This document shows positions 21,972 through 33,794 of a stretch of 64,000 bases of DNA, one piece after another (position 1 is the stretch's first letter; the number at the start of each line of letters is the position of its first letter). Location of the stretch: the NCBI RefSeq assembly GCF_000699445.3, contig NC_067197.1, forward strand, positions 34,207,809 through 34,271,808. Reading direction: 5' to 3'. The translations under genes were made by a program, and so were the position numbers. The stretch comes from Schistosoma haematobium. Its lineage: Eukaryota; Platyhelminthes; Trematoda; Strigeidida; Schistosomatidae. A model generated the notes under the pieces. It made no database searches, was not told the DNA's origin, and saw only the letters and a program-made list of their open reading frames with translations.

Positions 21972-23217
21972 TCAATGGAATACGTGAGAACCAAAAGAGG
22001 AGTTGACATAGCTTCAGATCATCACTTGGTAGTTGCCAAGATGTGACTGAAGCTAAATAACAATGGACAACTGAGTAAATAGCATTACAAAGGTTTAATA
22101 TAGTCTACCTTTGAGACAACAACAAACTCAATGAATTCGAAATAATTCTCAACAACGGGTTGCAAGATTTACAAGATCTAAACAGAAAAGAGGAAACTAC
22201 TATGGAGGACAACTGAAAAGGGATCAAAGAAGAACTAACTTCAATATGTCGGGAAGTACTGGGTCGCAAGAAGCGCCATCATAGGGAATGGATCACTATC
22301 GAGACCCTGCACAAGATTTAAGAAAGGAAGAATAAAAAGAGAGCGATTAACAACAGCCGGACAAGAACAGAGAAAGCAAAGGCATACACTGAATAGACAT
22401 AAGCCAATTAGTGAAGACGAGCTGACAAGCAGTAATATGTGGAAGACCATGCTACGACAGCGGAAACAGCTGCAAAGGAAGGAAATATGAGACAACTACA
22501 TGGTACCAAGAAGAAACTAGCAGGGAAATATTGTAAACCACAGCAACCAGTCAACAACAAAGAAGGTAAGCTAATCACTCAGATTCAAAAACAGTGGAAC
22601 ATGTGGGTAGAACACTTTGAAGAAATCTTGAGTACGCCAGGCCACTGTACCCACCAGACATCGAAGTAACCCACACTGGCTTTCCTATAGATATCACTAC
22701 ACCAACCATCGAGGAATTCAGCATGGTTACCAGACAAACCAAGAGTGGGAAAGCTGCAGGACCAGACAACATACTAGCTGAAGCACTGAAGTCAAACACA
22801 GAAACCACTGAAAAGACACTCAATGTTCTATTCAGGAACATTTGAGAGGGAAAGCAAGTACCGAAAGACTGGGAAGAAGAATACCTCATCAAGATACCAA
22901 ACAAAGGAGATCTGAGCAAATGTCAAAACTACAGAGAAATCACACTACTATCGGTACCAGGAAAGGTTTTCAACAGAATGTTGACGAACTGGATGAAATA
23001 CTCAGTAGACGCCCAACTTCGAGATCAGAACATTGAATTCCGTAAAAATCAGTCGTGCACAGACTAAATCGCAATACTACGGATCATCGTTGAACAATCA
23101 AATGAATGGAACTCGTCACTTTACATCAACTTCCTTGACGATGAGAAAGCGTTCGACAGTGTGGATAGGAGGAATTTATGCTATCTTCTTCGATACCACG
23201 GTGGACATGAGAACATA
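21972..23217 (+). mobile_element. RTE-A (SR2-like) LINE fragment: endonuclease end to RT
   Basis: Conceptual translation across several frames gives RGVDIASDHHLVVAKM-like sequence (end of the apurinic endonuclease) near 22005. RT start TKSGKAAGPDNILAEALKS follows near 22740, then PGKVFNRMLTNWMK near 22950 and LYINFLDDEKAFDSVDRR near 23120. Stops and frameshifts are common. The family is the RTE-clade element known as SR2 in schistosomes, a recognition by motif style and not by alignment. The frame is cut at 23217 by RTE-B sequence. Confidence 0.75.
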
Positions 23218-23868
23218 GGTGCCTTCGAAATATTGCTCGTATATCCTGGAACCATCGAATAAGTAATGCAGTTGTTAGGAAACCGGTACTAGGTAAGGAT
23301 GGCAAATCAATTGATGAAGTAGTGAAACTTCATCAGTTGAGATGGCTGGGACATGTGTTACGTATGCCCAACGACCGACTGCCTCGACGTGCTATGTTCA
23401 GTGGTATAGGAGTAGGTGTGAAGAAAGCTAGGGGCGGCCAGACCAAAACATGGCACAAGTCCATGAAGTCACTGACAAGTGGTCTGAGTCATGTCGGTAG
23501 GTGTAGACTATCTGGTTGGGGACCGCGAGATGATAGCAACCGATGGTTAGAGACCCTGAATGACATGGCTCAAAATCGTTTGCAATGGCGCAGGTGCATA
23601 GACTCTTTGTGTTCTCTCAAACTTTGATCTCTTTATTCCTCCTTGTCCCATTTTTTTCTCTCCTCTCAAATTTATTTCACTGTATTATACTCTTTATGTA
23701 ACATCTCCAAACACTAATCTTCCCGATTACTGCTTATACTCTTATTACCTCTACCACTACGGGATTTGAATCGACCACTGCATCTCTGTGCTAATGTGGT
23801 GTGGCAACTCGAACTGATGTACGTACGTACGAAGTTCTACGTTGTTACTGACTGACGTTATAGGTATG
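23217..23868 (+). mobile_element. RTE-B 3' end, 5'-truncated insertion
   Basis: Starting abruptly within RTE-A, this segment encodes the RTE-B C-terminus: RWLGHVLRMPNDRLPRRAMF, then TKTWHKSMKSLTSGLSHVGR and NDMAQNRLQWRRCIDSL, stop at 23625-23627. The 3' UTR ends in gtacgtacgtac and gttactgactgac. It is nearly the same as 53148-53770 and the inverted copy at 32352-32837. A six-base ataggt at both ends may be a target duplication but overlaps element sequence. The RT core is absent. Confidence 0.8.
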
Positions 23869-24010
23869 TGTGAACATTTCAGAATATTACACTACAACAT
23901 AAGTGTAATAATTGCTGGGAATAAACTGCTTACTGAGTGTAAGTAAGTAGTACAAAACAATATACAAAAGTGGAAAGGAAGCGAGTAAGAACAATGTAAG
24001 ACAAACTTAT

Positions 24011-24012
<2 letters not shown>

Positions 24013-24063
<51 letters not shown>
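24013..24063. repeat. (TA)n microsatellite
   Basis: About 25 uninterrupted TA units. Confidence 0.98.
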
Positions 24064-24067
<4 letters not shown>

Positions 24068-24664
24068 AGACTTACGAAGAATTTGTACAGAATTTTTGAA
24101 CAGAGATACCCAACTGATTTCCTAACATTTTAATGGGATTCCAAAACTCTGATTTACGTATGATTGTATTCCCTTTACTGACAAAACAAAAACGCCGAAG
24201 ATTGAAATCTTTGTTGATCTGTCTCAAAACCTAAACAAAAACGGTTTAGATAAAAAAAGTCACTAATCAGAAGTGTATAGATCTTCGAATAAAATGCAGA
24301 ACTTAAGCTTTCTTGTGTTTTAAGCTGTAATTTATAAACTGAGAAAGAAGATTTGTAAGATATTTATTACTTGTTAAACGGCTGGAGGCAGGCAGATTAC
24401 ATATCTCCATCTGTAGACCTCCTAGGGCTACTGCTGGTCCCAGGCTTGGATAAACGGAATGGGTTGAGCAATGGGGTCAGAAACTCTATCCTTTAGAAAA
24501 CAACATTGCTATTTTAAAAAATGCTAACCATAGAAAAGAATTTAAACTCTTCAATGTGTGTTGAAGGATCTTGGTTTAGAAGTATGACGCTTCATAGTGA
24601 AAGCCAAGATTCTTCGGAAATCATGAGTATGATGCCTCTTCTGACAACCAGAGCAACAATTAAT

Positions 24665-25575
24665 ATAGATACACAGAATGCTCGCATAATGTGGTAGGTC
24701 CAGTCAAATAGCCGCAGAAATGAAGGGATACAACGTGGTGGTCAGAAGAAGTGAAACTTATTGTACCCAATCTAGACAGACACAGTTATATTCGGGAGAG
24801 ATAAAGTCGTGCTTCAGTCATCAAGAAGAAAATGCTTCGCGCATACAAGAAGCTGCACTGACGCTATCAACAGAAGCAAGAAGAATACATAAGTTCGGAA
24901 TTCCGTGGATCCAGAATAATTAGAGCATTCCTCAAAACAAAGGAGAGAATCACAATGAATGTCATTCAGTCCTATGCGCCCAGCAAAGAAAGCGAAGGCA
25001 ATGAAGATCAGTTTAATGAAAGGTTGTAGTCAGTCGTAGAGAAGTGACCGGGAAAGTACATGACTATTTTGATGGGAGAACTGAACGTCAAAGTCGAAAT
25101 GGATAACACTGGGTAAGAAGACATCATTATTTATTTGTTTATTTTGACACATAGATATTGGTACAAGGATGCATTGAATACATATGCGCCACACAAGTCT
25201 TATTTGATATGTGTGAGGGCTGTGATACTGCCCGGGTGCCCAAACCAAAGCAGGTGGTCTTCTTAGGGGGCCACACCCCGAGCCTTCGATCTGAAGGTCC
25301 GATCAACAAGGAAGTGGAGCATTGTAAGGAGATGCAGTCCCATGGTAGCCGGTGACCAATAATTGGTTCATACGCCATTTGTTACCTCAGGATATTGGAG
25401 CCCATGTGCACCGTTGGTTTGGGATCCGGTTAAAGCGCCGGACATCATGAAATCATGTGGACTAGGAGCAAGGGCCGAGATTGACGAGAGGTGTGCAAAT
25501 TTATGTATCTTCAACAGAATGATTATCAGGAGCAGTTTGGTGAGCGGCCTATGCTCCTCCACGAGGGGTATCAGT
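24665..25575 (+). mobile_element. RTE-A (SR2-like) endonuclease fragment, interrupted
   Basis: The stretch encodes, with frame changes, an APE-type endonuclease: a QIAAEM-like start near 24710, SRIIRAFLKTK near 24905, VIQSYAPSKESEGNEDQFN near 24960, and a PGKYMTILMGELN-like strand near 25050. The frame then meets a 313-bp insertion (25128-25440). It resumes at 25449 with GLGARAEIDERCANLCIFN before ending at a TA microsatellite. The two halves join cleanly across the insertion, which shows the insertion came later. Confidence 0.75.
25128..25440 (-). mobile_element. Short RTE-C-derived repeat, copy 2, with target duplication
   Basis: The 313-bp insert is flanked by the direct repeat gacatcat at 25120-25127 and 25441-25448. 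On the minus strand it begins with RTE-C leader sequence (cggcgctttaaccgg) and ends with cttgtaccaatatctatg and an A-rich aaataaacaaataaata tail. The duplication and tail show retroposition by LINE machinery. No long ORF. Confidence 0.88.
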
Positions 25576-25581
25576 TTTGCG

Positions 25582-25582
<1 letters not shown>

Positions 25583-25635
<53 letters not shown>
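25583..25635. repeat. (TA)n microsatellite
   Basis: About 26 TA units at the 3' edge of the RTE-A endonuclease fragment. Several overlapping IYIYIY ORFs across it are artefacts. Confidence 0.98.
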
Positions 25636-25640
<5 letters not shown>

Positions 25641-28496
25641 GTAAACATTTACATAATACATCTACTCAATTATTTCCCGTACATTTTTGTGTTGAGATGT
25701 GCAGCCGCTTGGAAGAGCATAACTTTTTCCAAGTGCTAATTTGTTATATTACGTGGAATATAATGGTAATGAGGAACGAAGTATTCCACTTTCTGTTCCC
25801 TAGATAGTTACCACAATCTTGCACTGGTTTGTTAGACAAATTCACAACGCAATAGTTTTGGATGATTTAAAAGTCACTGAGAAATATCTGCAGCGAAAAA
25901 TAAAGACCCAAACTTAAGGTTCAAAAACTGTGATTACAAATACGTTGGTTATTGTACTACTGACGGCTCCAAGGATTCGTGAATATTATGAGTATTTAAA
26001 AAGCCATGATAATATCGTTGATTTCAATATACATTAAAACCTTAATCAAGAGATTTATTGAGGAAACTCCGAAAAACCTAGTGCTTTCAAATCCAAATAC
26101 TGTAATAGAACCACTTGAACTTAATAATAAAATGAGATATTTACCAAAAAGGACGTATTCGTAAATCTACTATACAGATTGACGATACAAGAGCAACAAA
26201 ATCAAAGAAAGATAAATAACATCAATTGTCAAGCATCAGATTATGAAAAGAACAATTTCATAAAAAAGTGAGCAAAAATTGTGACAAGAAGCCTGAGACA
26301 CTCGTGAGATAAATAAATGTTTCATTTTACTAACCAGTCAACTCAGTCTGATGACAGTATCTTCATGATGAGATAAAAAAGCTTGAGTAGTGCGGAGGTG
26401 GCCATTAAACTAGGTTACCCTATTGTTATTGATGTAGAATAAATAGTGATAACTGTGATACCATACAAAACACTCTTACTCGCTTCAGACCTGCCCCCCG
26501 TCTTCAACTACTCCATAAATCACATCTTATTAAGAACGTTTATTTGATGAGATTGGATTTACGTCCAAGCCAATTCAGTTATATATCGACTCAGTGACTA
26601 TTAGTTACAGAGTTTTGTTACCTAAGTAATTGTCACCGAATACAAAATCATAGTGAAGTAATCATTACAACGAAAGTCTATTGAGAATCAAATAACTGAT
26701 ACAACTGGCAGATACTGAAATTTAATGAATAGAAGTTACGGCAGTTTGTTGGAGTTAACTGAGAGAAAATCATCTCAAATCAATGTGAATAATTAAGATT
26801 GATTTCTTTCACTGTACGTTGTCTTGGGGGATGTAAAATCCGGAACAGCCGGATAGACGAATGAAATGTAAAAGCACTAGACAGACTAGCTTAGGTATTA
26901 CATATGACAATGTAATATGAATAATCAATTAGCTTTGGATACACAGTTACTGCTTTTCTGTCATAATGATATTCCGTTCTAACGACTGGATTTAATTTCG
27001 TTCACGAACTAGCTGTTAGCTTCAATGCTTTACGCCGTTTTGGGGAATATAGTATCCCGAACAACTACATATAGTGACTGCTTTCTGATAACTATAACCG
27101 ATCAAGAACAAAACCGGTTTGTTAGTCCGTCTTACATATTAACCAGGATATTGATGATTAAGTTAAATACCATGCTGAAATAAACTAACTTGGCTTTTCT
27201 GTGGAAATGACTTGTGAATTGTCAAAATCATTACACAATTTAAAAGGGAACTAACTAAATTATAAATATTTGAAGCATGATGATTCTTATAAGTCATTGA
27301 AATAGATCAGCAGTAATTAATAGTTTATTTGTACTTAGTATAAAAATATGGATGTCTGTTACTTGCAGAAGTCAGAGAGAGAGGCTGCGTAATACCTTAA
27401 TGTAGGTGAATATCCGAGTAGTCATACATTATATTAAAAATCAGAACAGAAAACAAAAGTAAAAACGATGTACACAAGTAATAGAAAGCTTGAAGACAAC
27501 AATTTTAGGACTTTTAATGGTCTTTTGTAAGTGTTCGAATCTTCCTGTTGTTGAAAGTTTGAGTGTTCAGTCTACTTTAACATATTTCCACCTTGAACGG
27601 ATTGCTTCAATATTGCAAATAATTCATGTTTTTTTTCAGCGAGATGCTGGGTTTGAGTCACGGTTCGAACGCCTATATTAGAATACACGTACATCTAAAT
27701 AACGACTCCTGAATATGGCGAAACACGCGTCCTGGACTCCGCTAATACTCACTATCCAACTATATTCAAGGACTTCAAATGACAGTGCTTAAAATGATAT
27801 TAAAGATTTAGGTGGAACATGAACAGTAGTTTGTAACGCCGACACTTAATGAGCTGAGTCATTTTCTTCAACCATTGACTGACTGTCTAACTGAGATTAA
27901 TCAAGATATCTAGTTAGTTATAAGATTCATACTAATAAATAGAAACTAAATGAACTGCTGCAATAGCGTGGTTTGAATACTTGGGAGCTTATTACTTGTG
28001 TATGTATGTTATTTGTCGGATACAGAAACAGACAAAGTCAACATCAAAAATTAATACCAATTATCTTGAAAATATAACCCTTTTTACTAGCAGGAATATT
28101 GGCTGTAAAGGTTAAATTACTAGTTTATGTAAGCACGGATGATAACTTAGTAGTTCAGGTTACTGAACTAAATATAAAACATATATTTAAATGCAAACAT
28201 CAATAACTTTTTCACAGTCACACTTTAGTGGTTTAAAGTCAAATACTAAACTACTAATATTTGAGTGGTAGCTTAGTAGGTAAAGTAATTTCTGTTCAAC
28301 CTGCATGTGGTGTATTCGAACTCTGATCCACTCGCTTCGGTTTCAGAATAAGGATTATATTATTAACTTCTACACGATATAGTGTAGCTAAACACTGAGT
28401 ACATAAACCTGTACATGATAATTTGTACTGAGAACTTCAGTAAACAATGAAAATAGTTAAAATTGCTGAGTTACTTGTTGGGCAAATTAAAGTTAC

Positions 28497-29725
28497 CTCA
28501 GCAACCTGCAATCCTGACGAATCGGAAGAGAGAAATTTGCGCATATTCATAAGATTCATAAAATCGATAATACAATCTAAGGGTTCACTTTGAGAATCAA
28601 CAAATCGTTTTAGAGTCATAACTTCATTCGATGTTGCTGTTAGATATAAACTTTCAATATCTGTCCCCTGGAATTAGTAAAACAAGATCAAATTCTAAAA
28701 ATGTGCACATTACCTTTATCACTGTTTCATAAAATGCATCAGCCATTTGGGGAAAATGAAACTGTGACATGTCTGGTGGTGGTAGACTTTTTCTACATAC
28801 TGAACATAAATAGCCTCTATAGAAATTTTACGGTTTGACAGCGGATTCATAATAATTTAGTAACAACTAACCTATTAACAAATGCAGATAAAACTCCTGA
28901 CCAACGTTCATGCTTCAAATTTGCAAACCAACGTTGAATACATTCAGCAATCTCATAAGTAATTATCCATCGATGTGTTTGCATTATTTGAAATAACTGA
29001 CTAACTAAACGAACAGATTCTTCTTCTTCTAGCCCATTTAACTTATTAAAAAATTCATAGAAAACATTTTCTCGTGGTGAACCACTTAGTTTGTGCATAC
29101 ATTCAAAAAAAGAAGAGATAGTATCAAATTTTAAGGCGGAAGAACACATTTGTTCATAAATTGCTGAATTATCACATTTTTTCGTTTCTGAAGAGAATAA
29201 TAATTCAGGTGTGTCTCTCCAAAACGGTGTCCGTGCGACCGATTTCGCTATATCATTTTGAAAAACTTTTTTTTCTACGGCATTTAATCGAAGCAAAAAA
29301 TAGTCGTACAAACTTTTGAATTCAGTATAACGTTCTTGAATGCCTAACAATTTTAATGTACACATTAATGTAGCATTGCTATGTTCATTTATATCACTCA
29401 AAATGTAGTTGGTTAATGATCTTCTTAATTCAGGACAATCATGATAACTAGCGTAGTTCAGAAGACAAGGCCAAAATGATAAGTGAGTTGAAGGTAAGTT
29501 GTTGTTCATATCTCTACAATCACTAACTGAAACAGTAAAATCACCTAATGGTGATAAAACAGAGTTAATGTATGATCTCGAAATATCCTGCTTTGTTGCA
29601 TTTTCAAATAATGTAGTAATTTTATAATTTGATTTACTGAAAAATCTTCCCTGAATGTTATATATACAATAGTTGTAGAAATGAAACTTTTGATAAAGTA
29701 AACGATACATTCGATAAGCTGACAT
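28497..29725 (-). CDS. PRORP: PRORP (MRPP3), mitochondrial RNase P nuclease, exons 1-3
   Basis: The protein cleaves the 5' leader from mitochondrial tRNA precursors. Exon 1 (29725-28872) opens with a basic, aromatic presequence (MSAYRMYRLLYQKFHFYN) fitting mitochondrial import, then helical PPR-like repeats (e.g. EIAECIQRWFANLKHERW). It ends VNR at a GTTAGT donor. After a 55-bp intron, exon 2 (28816-28714) starts GYLCSVCRKSLPP, the Cys-x2-Cys half of the structural zinc site. After a 46-bp intron, exon 3 (28667-28497) gives VMTLKRFVDSQSEPLDCIID and FMNLMNM, the first strand and Asp of the metallonuclease domain. Reading frames agree across both introns. A later exon is at 21292-21112. Identification rests on domain order; the sequence is diverged. 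Confidence 0.82.
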
Positions 29726-30581
29726 ATTTTTTCAAGCTATAAAGAAATTCATCAGCTCTGTGGTAAAGTGGAACACCATAATTTTTCAAATTCCACCGTA
29801 AAGCTTATTGTTTGGCGTAACTAGGAGTGTATGAAAAACAAAGAAAGTAAGTAATATGTATATTTATATTATCATAATTGTACATTTATAGCTTTTCGAT
29901 ACTGGTAACAAGCGATGGTAATACATAAAAAAGCAGTCCAAAAATTTCAAACTCACTCATTCACAGTAAAAATACAATTATTAAATTAGTGGTTAAATTT
30001 GTCAACTTTCAGCTACCGATTGGTTGTTTCATATTCCATCTTATCTATTTCAATTTTGACAGACGGATAGTATCACCAGCTGTCACAAACTGAATGATTT
30101 AAAGTTAGGAACTTAAACATGTTTAGTTACTCTGTTACATTAGAGTACATTTTACAAACAACTATCAATTTGATCTTAACGCGGCTTTTTTGAACGAAAT
30201 CCCCTTCCAAAACAAATAAAGAACGAATGAACTTAGTATACTATATTAGATATGAGAGTAATGGCTATAGAATGTCTCTCAACCCTATGGGAACGAATGA
30301 AACATGTGAGGGGTTCATCTGGTCCGAATTATACTTAACACTCAATGTTAATGATTCTGATAGATTTTAAGGATGGTAATCTACGAAATTGATTTGAAAA
30401 CTTTAAAATCTATTCACTAAAAACAAAAATTGAATTGTATACAGTTATGATGGAACTGAAAATGCTATCAGTTGAAGATATTGCTCCTGGGTCTGAAATA
30501 AAACACACAGTATTAAAATACCAGGTTATTTAACAACAATGTATTATTCACATTTTTAAAATAACCAGCTGTGAGTTGATA
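29726..30581. other. Region upstream of PRORP, nothing firm
   Basis: This should contain the PRORP promoter on the minus strand, but no clear element is visible. No ORF of note. Confidence 0.35.
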
Positions 30582-30619
30582 CTAATGGGAAACATAACAG
30601 ATGCAGAAAATTTTAGATA

Positions 30620-30990
30620 ACATATACGTTGTTTCTATCCGGAGGGTAGGTACACTGATTGCCAACTGATTAAGTGCGGATTGCATGCCTTGGGCATTAT
30701 CGCACAGTAAGACAATATCATCCGCATACTCAAGGTCGAGAAGTCTTTCTCCAGGCAGCAGATCTACATCGTCATTACTTACGTCCACCAGAGCTGTTTC
30801 CAGAATGTCATCGATGGCAGAGTTGAAGAGAAATGGCGAGATTGGGCAACACTGTCTAACCCCACTGCTGGAATGGAACAATGGAGAGAGGTGGTTGTAT
30901 GCCCTCACGCTGCCTGAGGTGTTTGTATATAAGGCCTTTAGGATGTTAATAAACTTCTCAGGCACACCCTTCGTCAATAGAAAATCCCAA
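30620..30990 (-). pseudogene. RTE-C reverse transcriptase fragment
   Basis: The minus strand reads TKGVPEKFINILKALYTNTS, then HLSPLFHSSSGVRQCCPISP (a QGCPLSP-type motif with Cys for Gly), FLFNSAIDDILE and LEYADDIVLLCDNAQGMQSA with the catalytic Asp pair. RT homology stops near 30660. It begins abruptly at about 30990, next to RTE-C leader sequence in the opposite orientation. This is the best preserved RT piece of family C in the window. Confidence 0.82.
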
Positions 30991-31002
30991 AGAACAGTCC
31001 TG

Positions 31003-32282
31003 CCCTGGTATGGCCGAGAGTGGGGTGAGCTCGCCCTCCCTCTCGAAATACTCTCACACGGTCACGCGTATACAGCCTCTGCCAGGGAAGTCCTACTCAC
31101 TGCCTTCTCGTGGCGGGGGTATTGTTTACAAAAATGAGAGGACGAAAAGCGAATATCCGGCGCTTCAACCGGATCCCAAACCAATGGTGCATATGTGCTC
31201 CAGTATCCTGTGGGAACAAATGGCGTATGAACCAACAGTTGGTCACCGGCTATCATGGGACTGCATCTCCTCACGATGCTCCACTACCTTATGGATCAGA
31301 CCTTTGGGTCAAAGGCTCGGGGTGCGGCTCCCTAAGAAAACCACCGGCGTCGGTCTGGGCACCCAGGCACCATTATAGCACTCACACAATTAAAATGAAA
31401 TGACAACGATTATTTAATAAACTGCTCTCACTCCTATTGCAATTCAAACAACCCATACCCATTTGATAACATCCACTTGTATTTTTAATTTTTATGTACT
31501 ACGTCACTTATCTACCCTCTGGCATTCTTACTTTGCGTATCCCTACTTTTAAACTTATACAACAGCTCGCATATAGTAGAAATTCTGTTATATCTAAACG
31601 ACCTCGAGTCACTTCCTGGTTGAAAATTGTATGCTACCACCAAATACGAATACACAAACAGTTTTACTGAAACCACATGCACCATTCAAACTGGCTGCCT
31701 TCAACGTTCCCACACTTATGTAGATCGGACAACAGATAGGGCTGGCTATGTCTTTGGAAAGTCTTCATATCGACATCTATCCGAGACCCGTATTCAAGAC
31801 TCTGGTGAAGTACTACAAATTCCCTCTCTATCTGTCGCTTCAAAAAGCTTGTTTTACGTGCGCTTATCCGGGGACACTGTGGCATCTTCGTCTGGTCTTG
31901 TTGGCGTTGGTGTCGCACTAAGCCCTAGAGCTGAGGCAGCACTAATCGATTCGATCCCCATTAACAGTCGGTTATTTGCTGTTAGATTAAAAAGTTCCAT
32001 TAATGTGAGAAGAAATCGGCGTGAGAAACGATGTCTCCTCGTCATCGCCTATGCTCCGACAGATTGCAGCACGGATGCAATCAAGGATGAATTCTACCAC
32101 CAGTTATCTGTTCTTCTCCAGAAAGTGCGTTCGACAGATATTGTAGTGCTAGCCGGAGACTTGAATGCTTAGGTCATGCGTCTAGGCACAGAAGATAGTC
32201 GTTTAGGTGGCCGATGGGACCTGTTGGTCGCAGGACAGATAACGGGGATAGAGCCGAATTTCCACCACAGGCGAGCTGTTGT
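31003..32282 (+). mobile_element. RTE-C 5' part: leader and endonuclease
   Basis: Plus-strand leader sequence (31003-31620; landmarks ggtatggccgagagtgggg, cggcgcttcaaccgg) leads into the endonuclease frame at 31627. The leader is what recurs in the short repeats at 14638, 25128, 33795, 47357 and 58334. The element stops at 32282, where the flank of a truncated RTE-B insertion begins. The RT on its left is inverted, so the locus is rearranged. Confidence 0.75.
31627..32172 (+). pseudogene. RTE-C apurinic-type endonuclease, partial
   Basis: The ORF contains LSETRIQDSGEVLQIPS (catalytic Glu of SETR), GLVGVGVALSPRAEAALID, INSRLFAVRLKSS, RCLLVIAYAPTDC and DIVVLAGDLNA (the GDxN active-site motif). 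This is the order of APE-type LINE endonucleases, which nick target DNA. A TAG follows the GDLNA motif, and the frame goes on as VMRLGTEDSRLGGRWD. The first ~25 codons are out of frame with the family start (AAFNV read in another frame). Confidence 0.8.
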
Positions 32283-32351
32283 ATAAGTAGAAAAATAAGG
32301 ATACACAGAGTGTGAATAAAAGAGTGAATGAGTCAAGATCACTTTTTAATG

Positions 32352-32837
32352 TCAGTCAGCCAGTCAGTAACAACGGAGAACTTCGTACGTACGTACATCA
32401 GTTCGAGTTGCCACACCACATTAGCACAGAGATGCAGTGGTCGATTCAAATCCCGTAGTGGTAGAGGTAATAAGAGTATAAGCAGTAATCGGGAAGATTA
32501 GTGTTTGGAGATGTTACATAAAGAGTATAATACAGTGAAATAAATTTGAGAGGAGAGAAAAAAATGGGACAAGGAGGAATAAAGAGATCAAAGTTTGAGA
32601 GAACACAAAGAGTCTATGCACCTGCGCCATTGCAAACGATTTTGAGCCATGTCATTCAGGGTCTCTAACCATCGGTTGCTATCATCTCGCGGTCCCCAAC
32701 CAGATAGTATACACCTACCGACATGACTCAGACCACTTGTCAGTGACTTCATGGACTTGTGCCATGTTTTGGTCTGGCCGCCCCTAGCTTTTTTCACACC
32801 TACTCCTATACCACTGAACATCGCACATCGAGGCAGT
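32352..32837 (-). mobile_element. RTE-B 3' end, truncated insertion with 13-bp target duplication
   Basis: The direct repeat tcactttttaatg flanks the insert (32339-32351 and 32838-32850). On the minus strand the insert reads from within the C-terminal coding region (AMFSGIGVGVKKARGGQTK) through the stop and 3' UTR to gtacgtacgtac and a gttactgactgg tail. A 77-codon open stretch (32821-32588) is its only coding part. Confidence 0.9.
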
Positions 32838-32850
32838 TCACTTTTTAATG

Positions 32851-33794
32851 GTGGTTTAGGAACTAAGGATTTTGCAAAACATTAGTTAATACACATGTTG
32901 ATTTATACATGTTTAACAAAACACTACAAGCGTAGTATTGGCGAATGTAATTTTAAATACTCATATGCAGGTAGTTTGTAGTTACCAACTATTAATCTTA
33001 CACTGAAAGCAGAGTGGAGTACGCGACATCCACCAATGTCAACGGGTTTCTCCAGTAGCAATATGCAAACAATCACTCATCTAGTCGAGAAAACGTGATT
33101 ATAGACAGTTAATTGTAAGAAGTAAATACGTTTTTAGCCTTTATTAAGTGACATTGGATGAATGAGAAGTAAAGACGAACACAACGTTACCGCGAGTTGC
33201 TGGCTTACTCTTGATGTTAAAAAAATATACCCCGAATTTCCAATTTTATTCAACAGCAGCTCTGTTGCCACACAAAACGCATTCATTTTCTACCAGTGGT
33301 ATGTATTCCTATGATTTTAGAGATCAATCAAGTATAACAGAAAACGGTATCAAATGTATAACAGGATGACGCCATACAAGTAATCAGAATTGTTATTTAG
33401 AAACTAGAGAACAATCTAATAGGCTCAATCAAAATCATTTGGACTTTGAAAAATCAGATAAACATAACAGGAACAACTAGTTCTAATCAACTAAAAATAT
33501 TGATGCTTTAGCAACAAATTGTTAGTCAGAAGCTAGATCAAGTACAAAACATAGATTTGTGTGAGAAAACATATCAAATGAGTTTCTGAGTGATTAGTTT
33601 TGTGTAGTCCCTAAAGAAAGCGATACCAATCAACCCATCACGAATGGAATGTTACAATTTTTTCACCATGATTATATGGAGCGTTAATGGTTATCAAGCA
33701 CATCAAAAAAACCTCCAGATTAATTCGTAAATTAACAGTAAAGAGTGAGGTTATCTGGTAAGTTTACAGGCCCCATCTTTGATATAATGGAAAA
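32851..33794. other. Intergenic, nothing recognised
   Basis: AT-rich, no gene, repeat partner or RNA gene seen. Confidence 0.35.

Larger units (their letters stand above)
21293..28496 (-). other. Transposon-filled PRORP intron region
   Basis: About 7.2 kb separate PRORP exon 3 from the DD exon on the minus strand. At least one further coding exon must lie here but was not recognised. The space holds an LTR-like fragment, RTE-A, RTE-B and short RTE-C-derived insertions and two TA microsatellites, all listed separately. From 25640 to 28430 I see only AT-rich sequence without recognisable genes. Confidence 0.55.

Noticed and set aside
22575..22919. 114-codon minus ORF
   Set aside because: Antisense of the RTE-A reverse transcriptase, which shows clear motifs on the plus strand.
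25363..25807. Overlapping ORFs on both strands with long IYIYIY runs
   Set aside because: Pure read-through of a TA microsatellite; flanks belong to LINE fragments.
30685..31137. 150-codon plus ORF
   Set aside because: Antisense of the RTE-C RT and then leader sequence; no domain.
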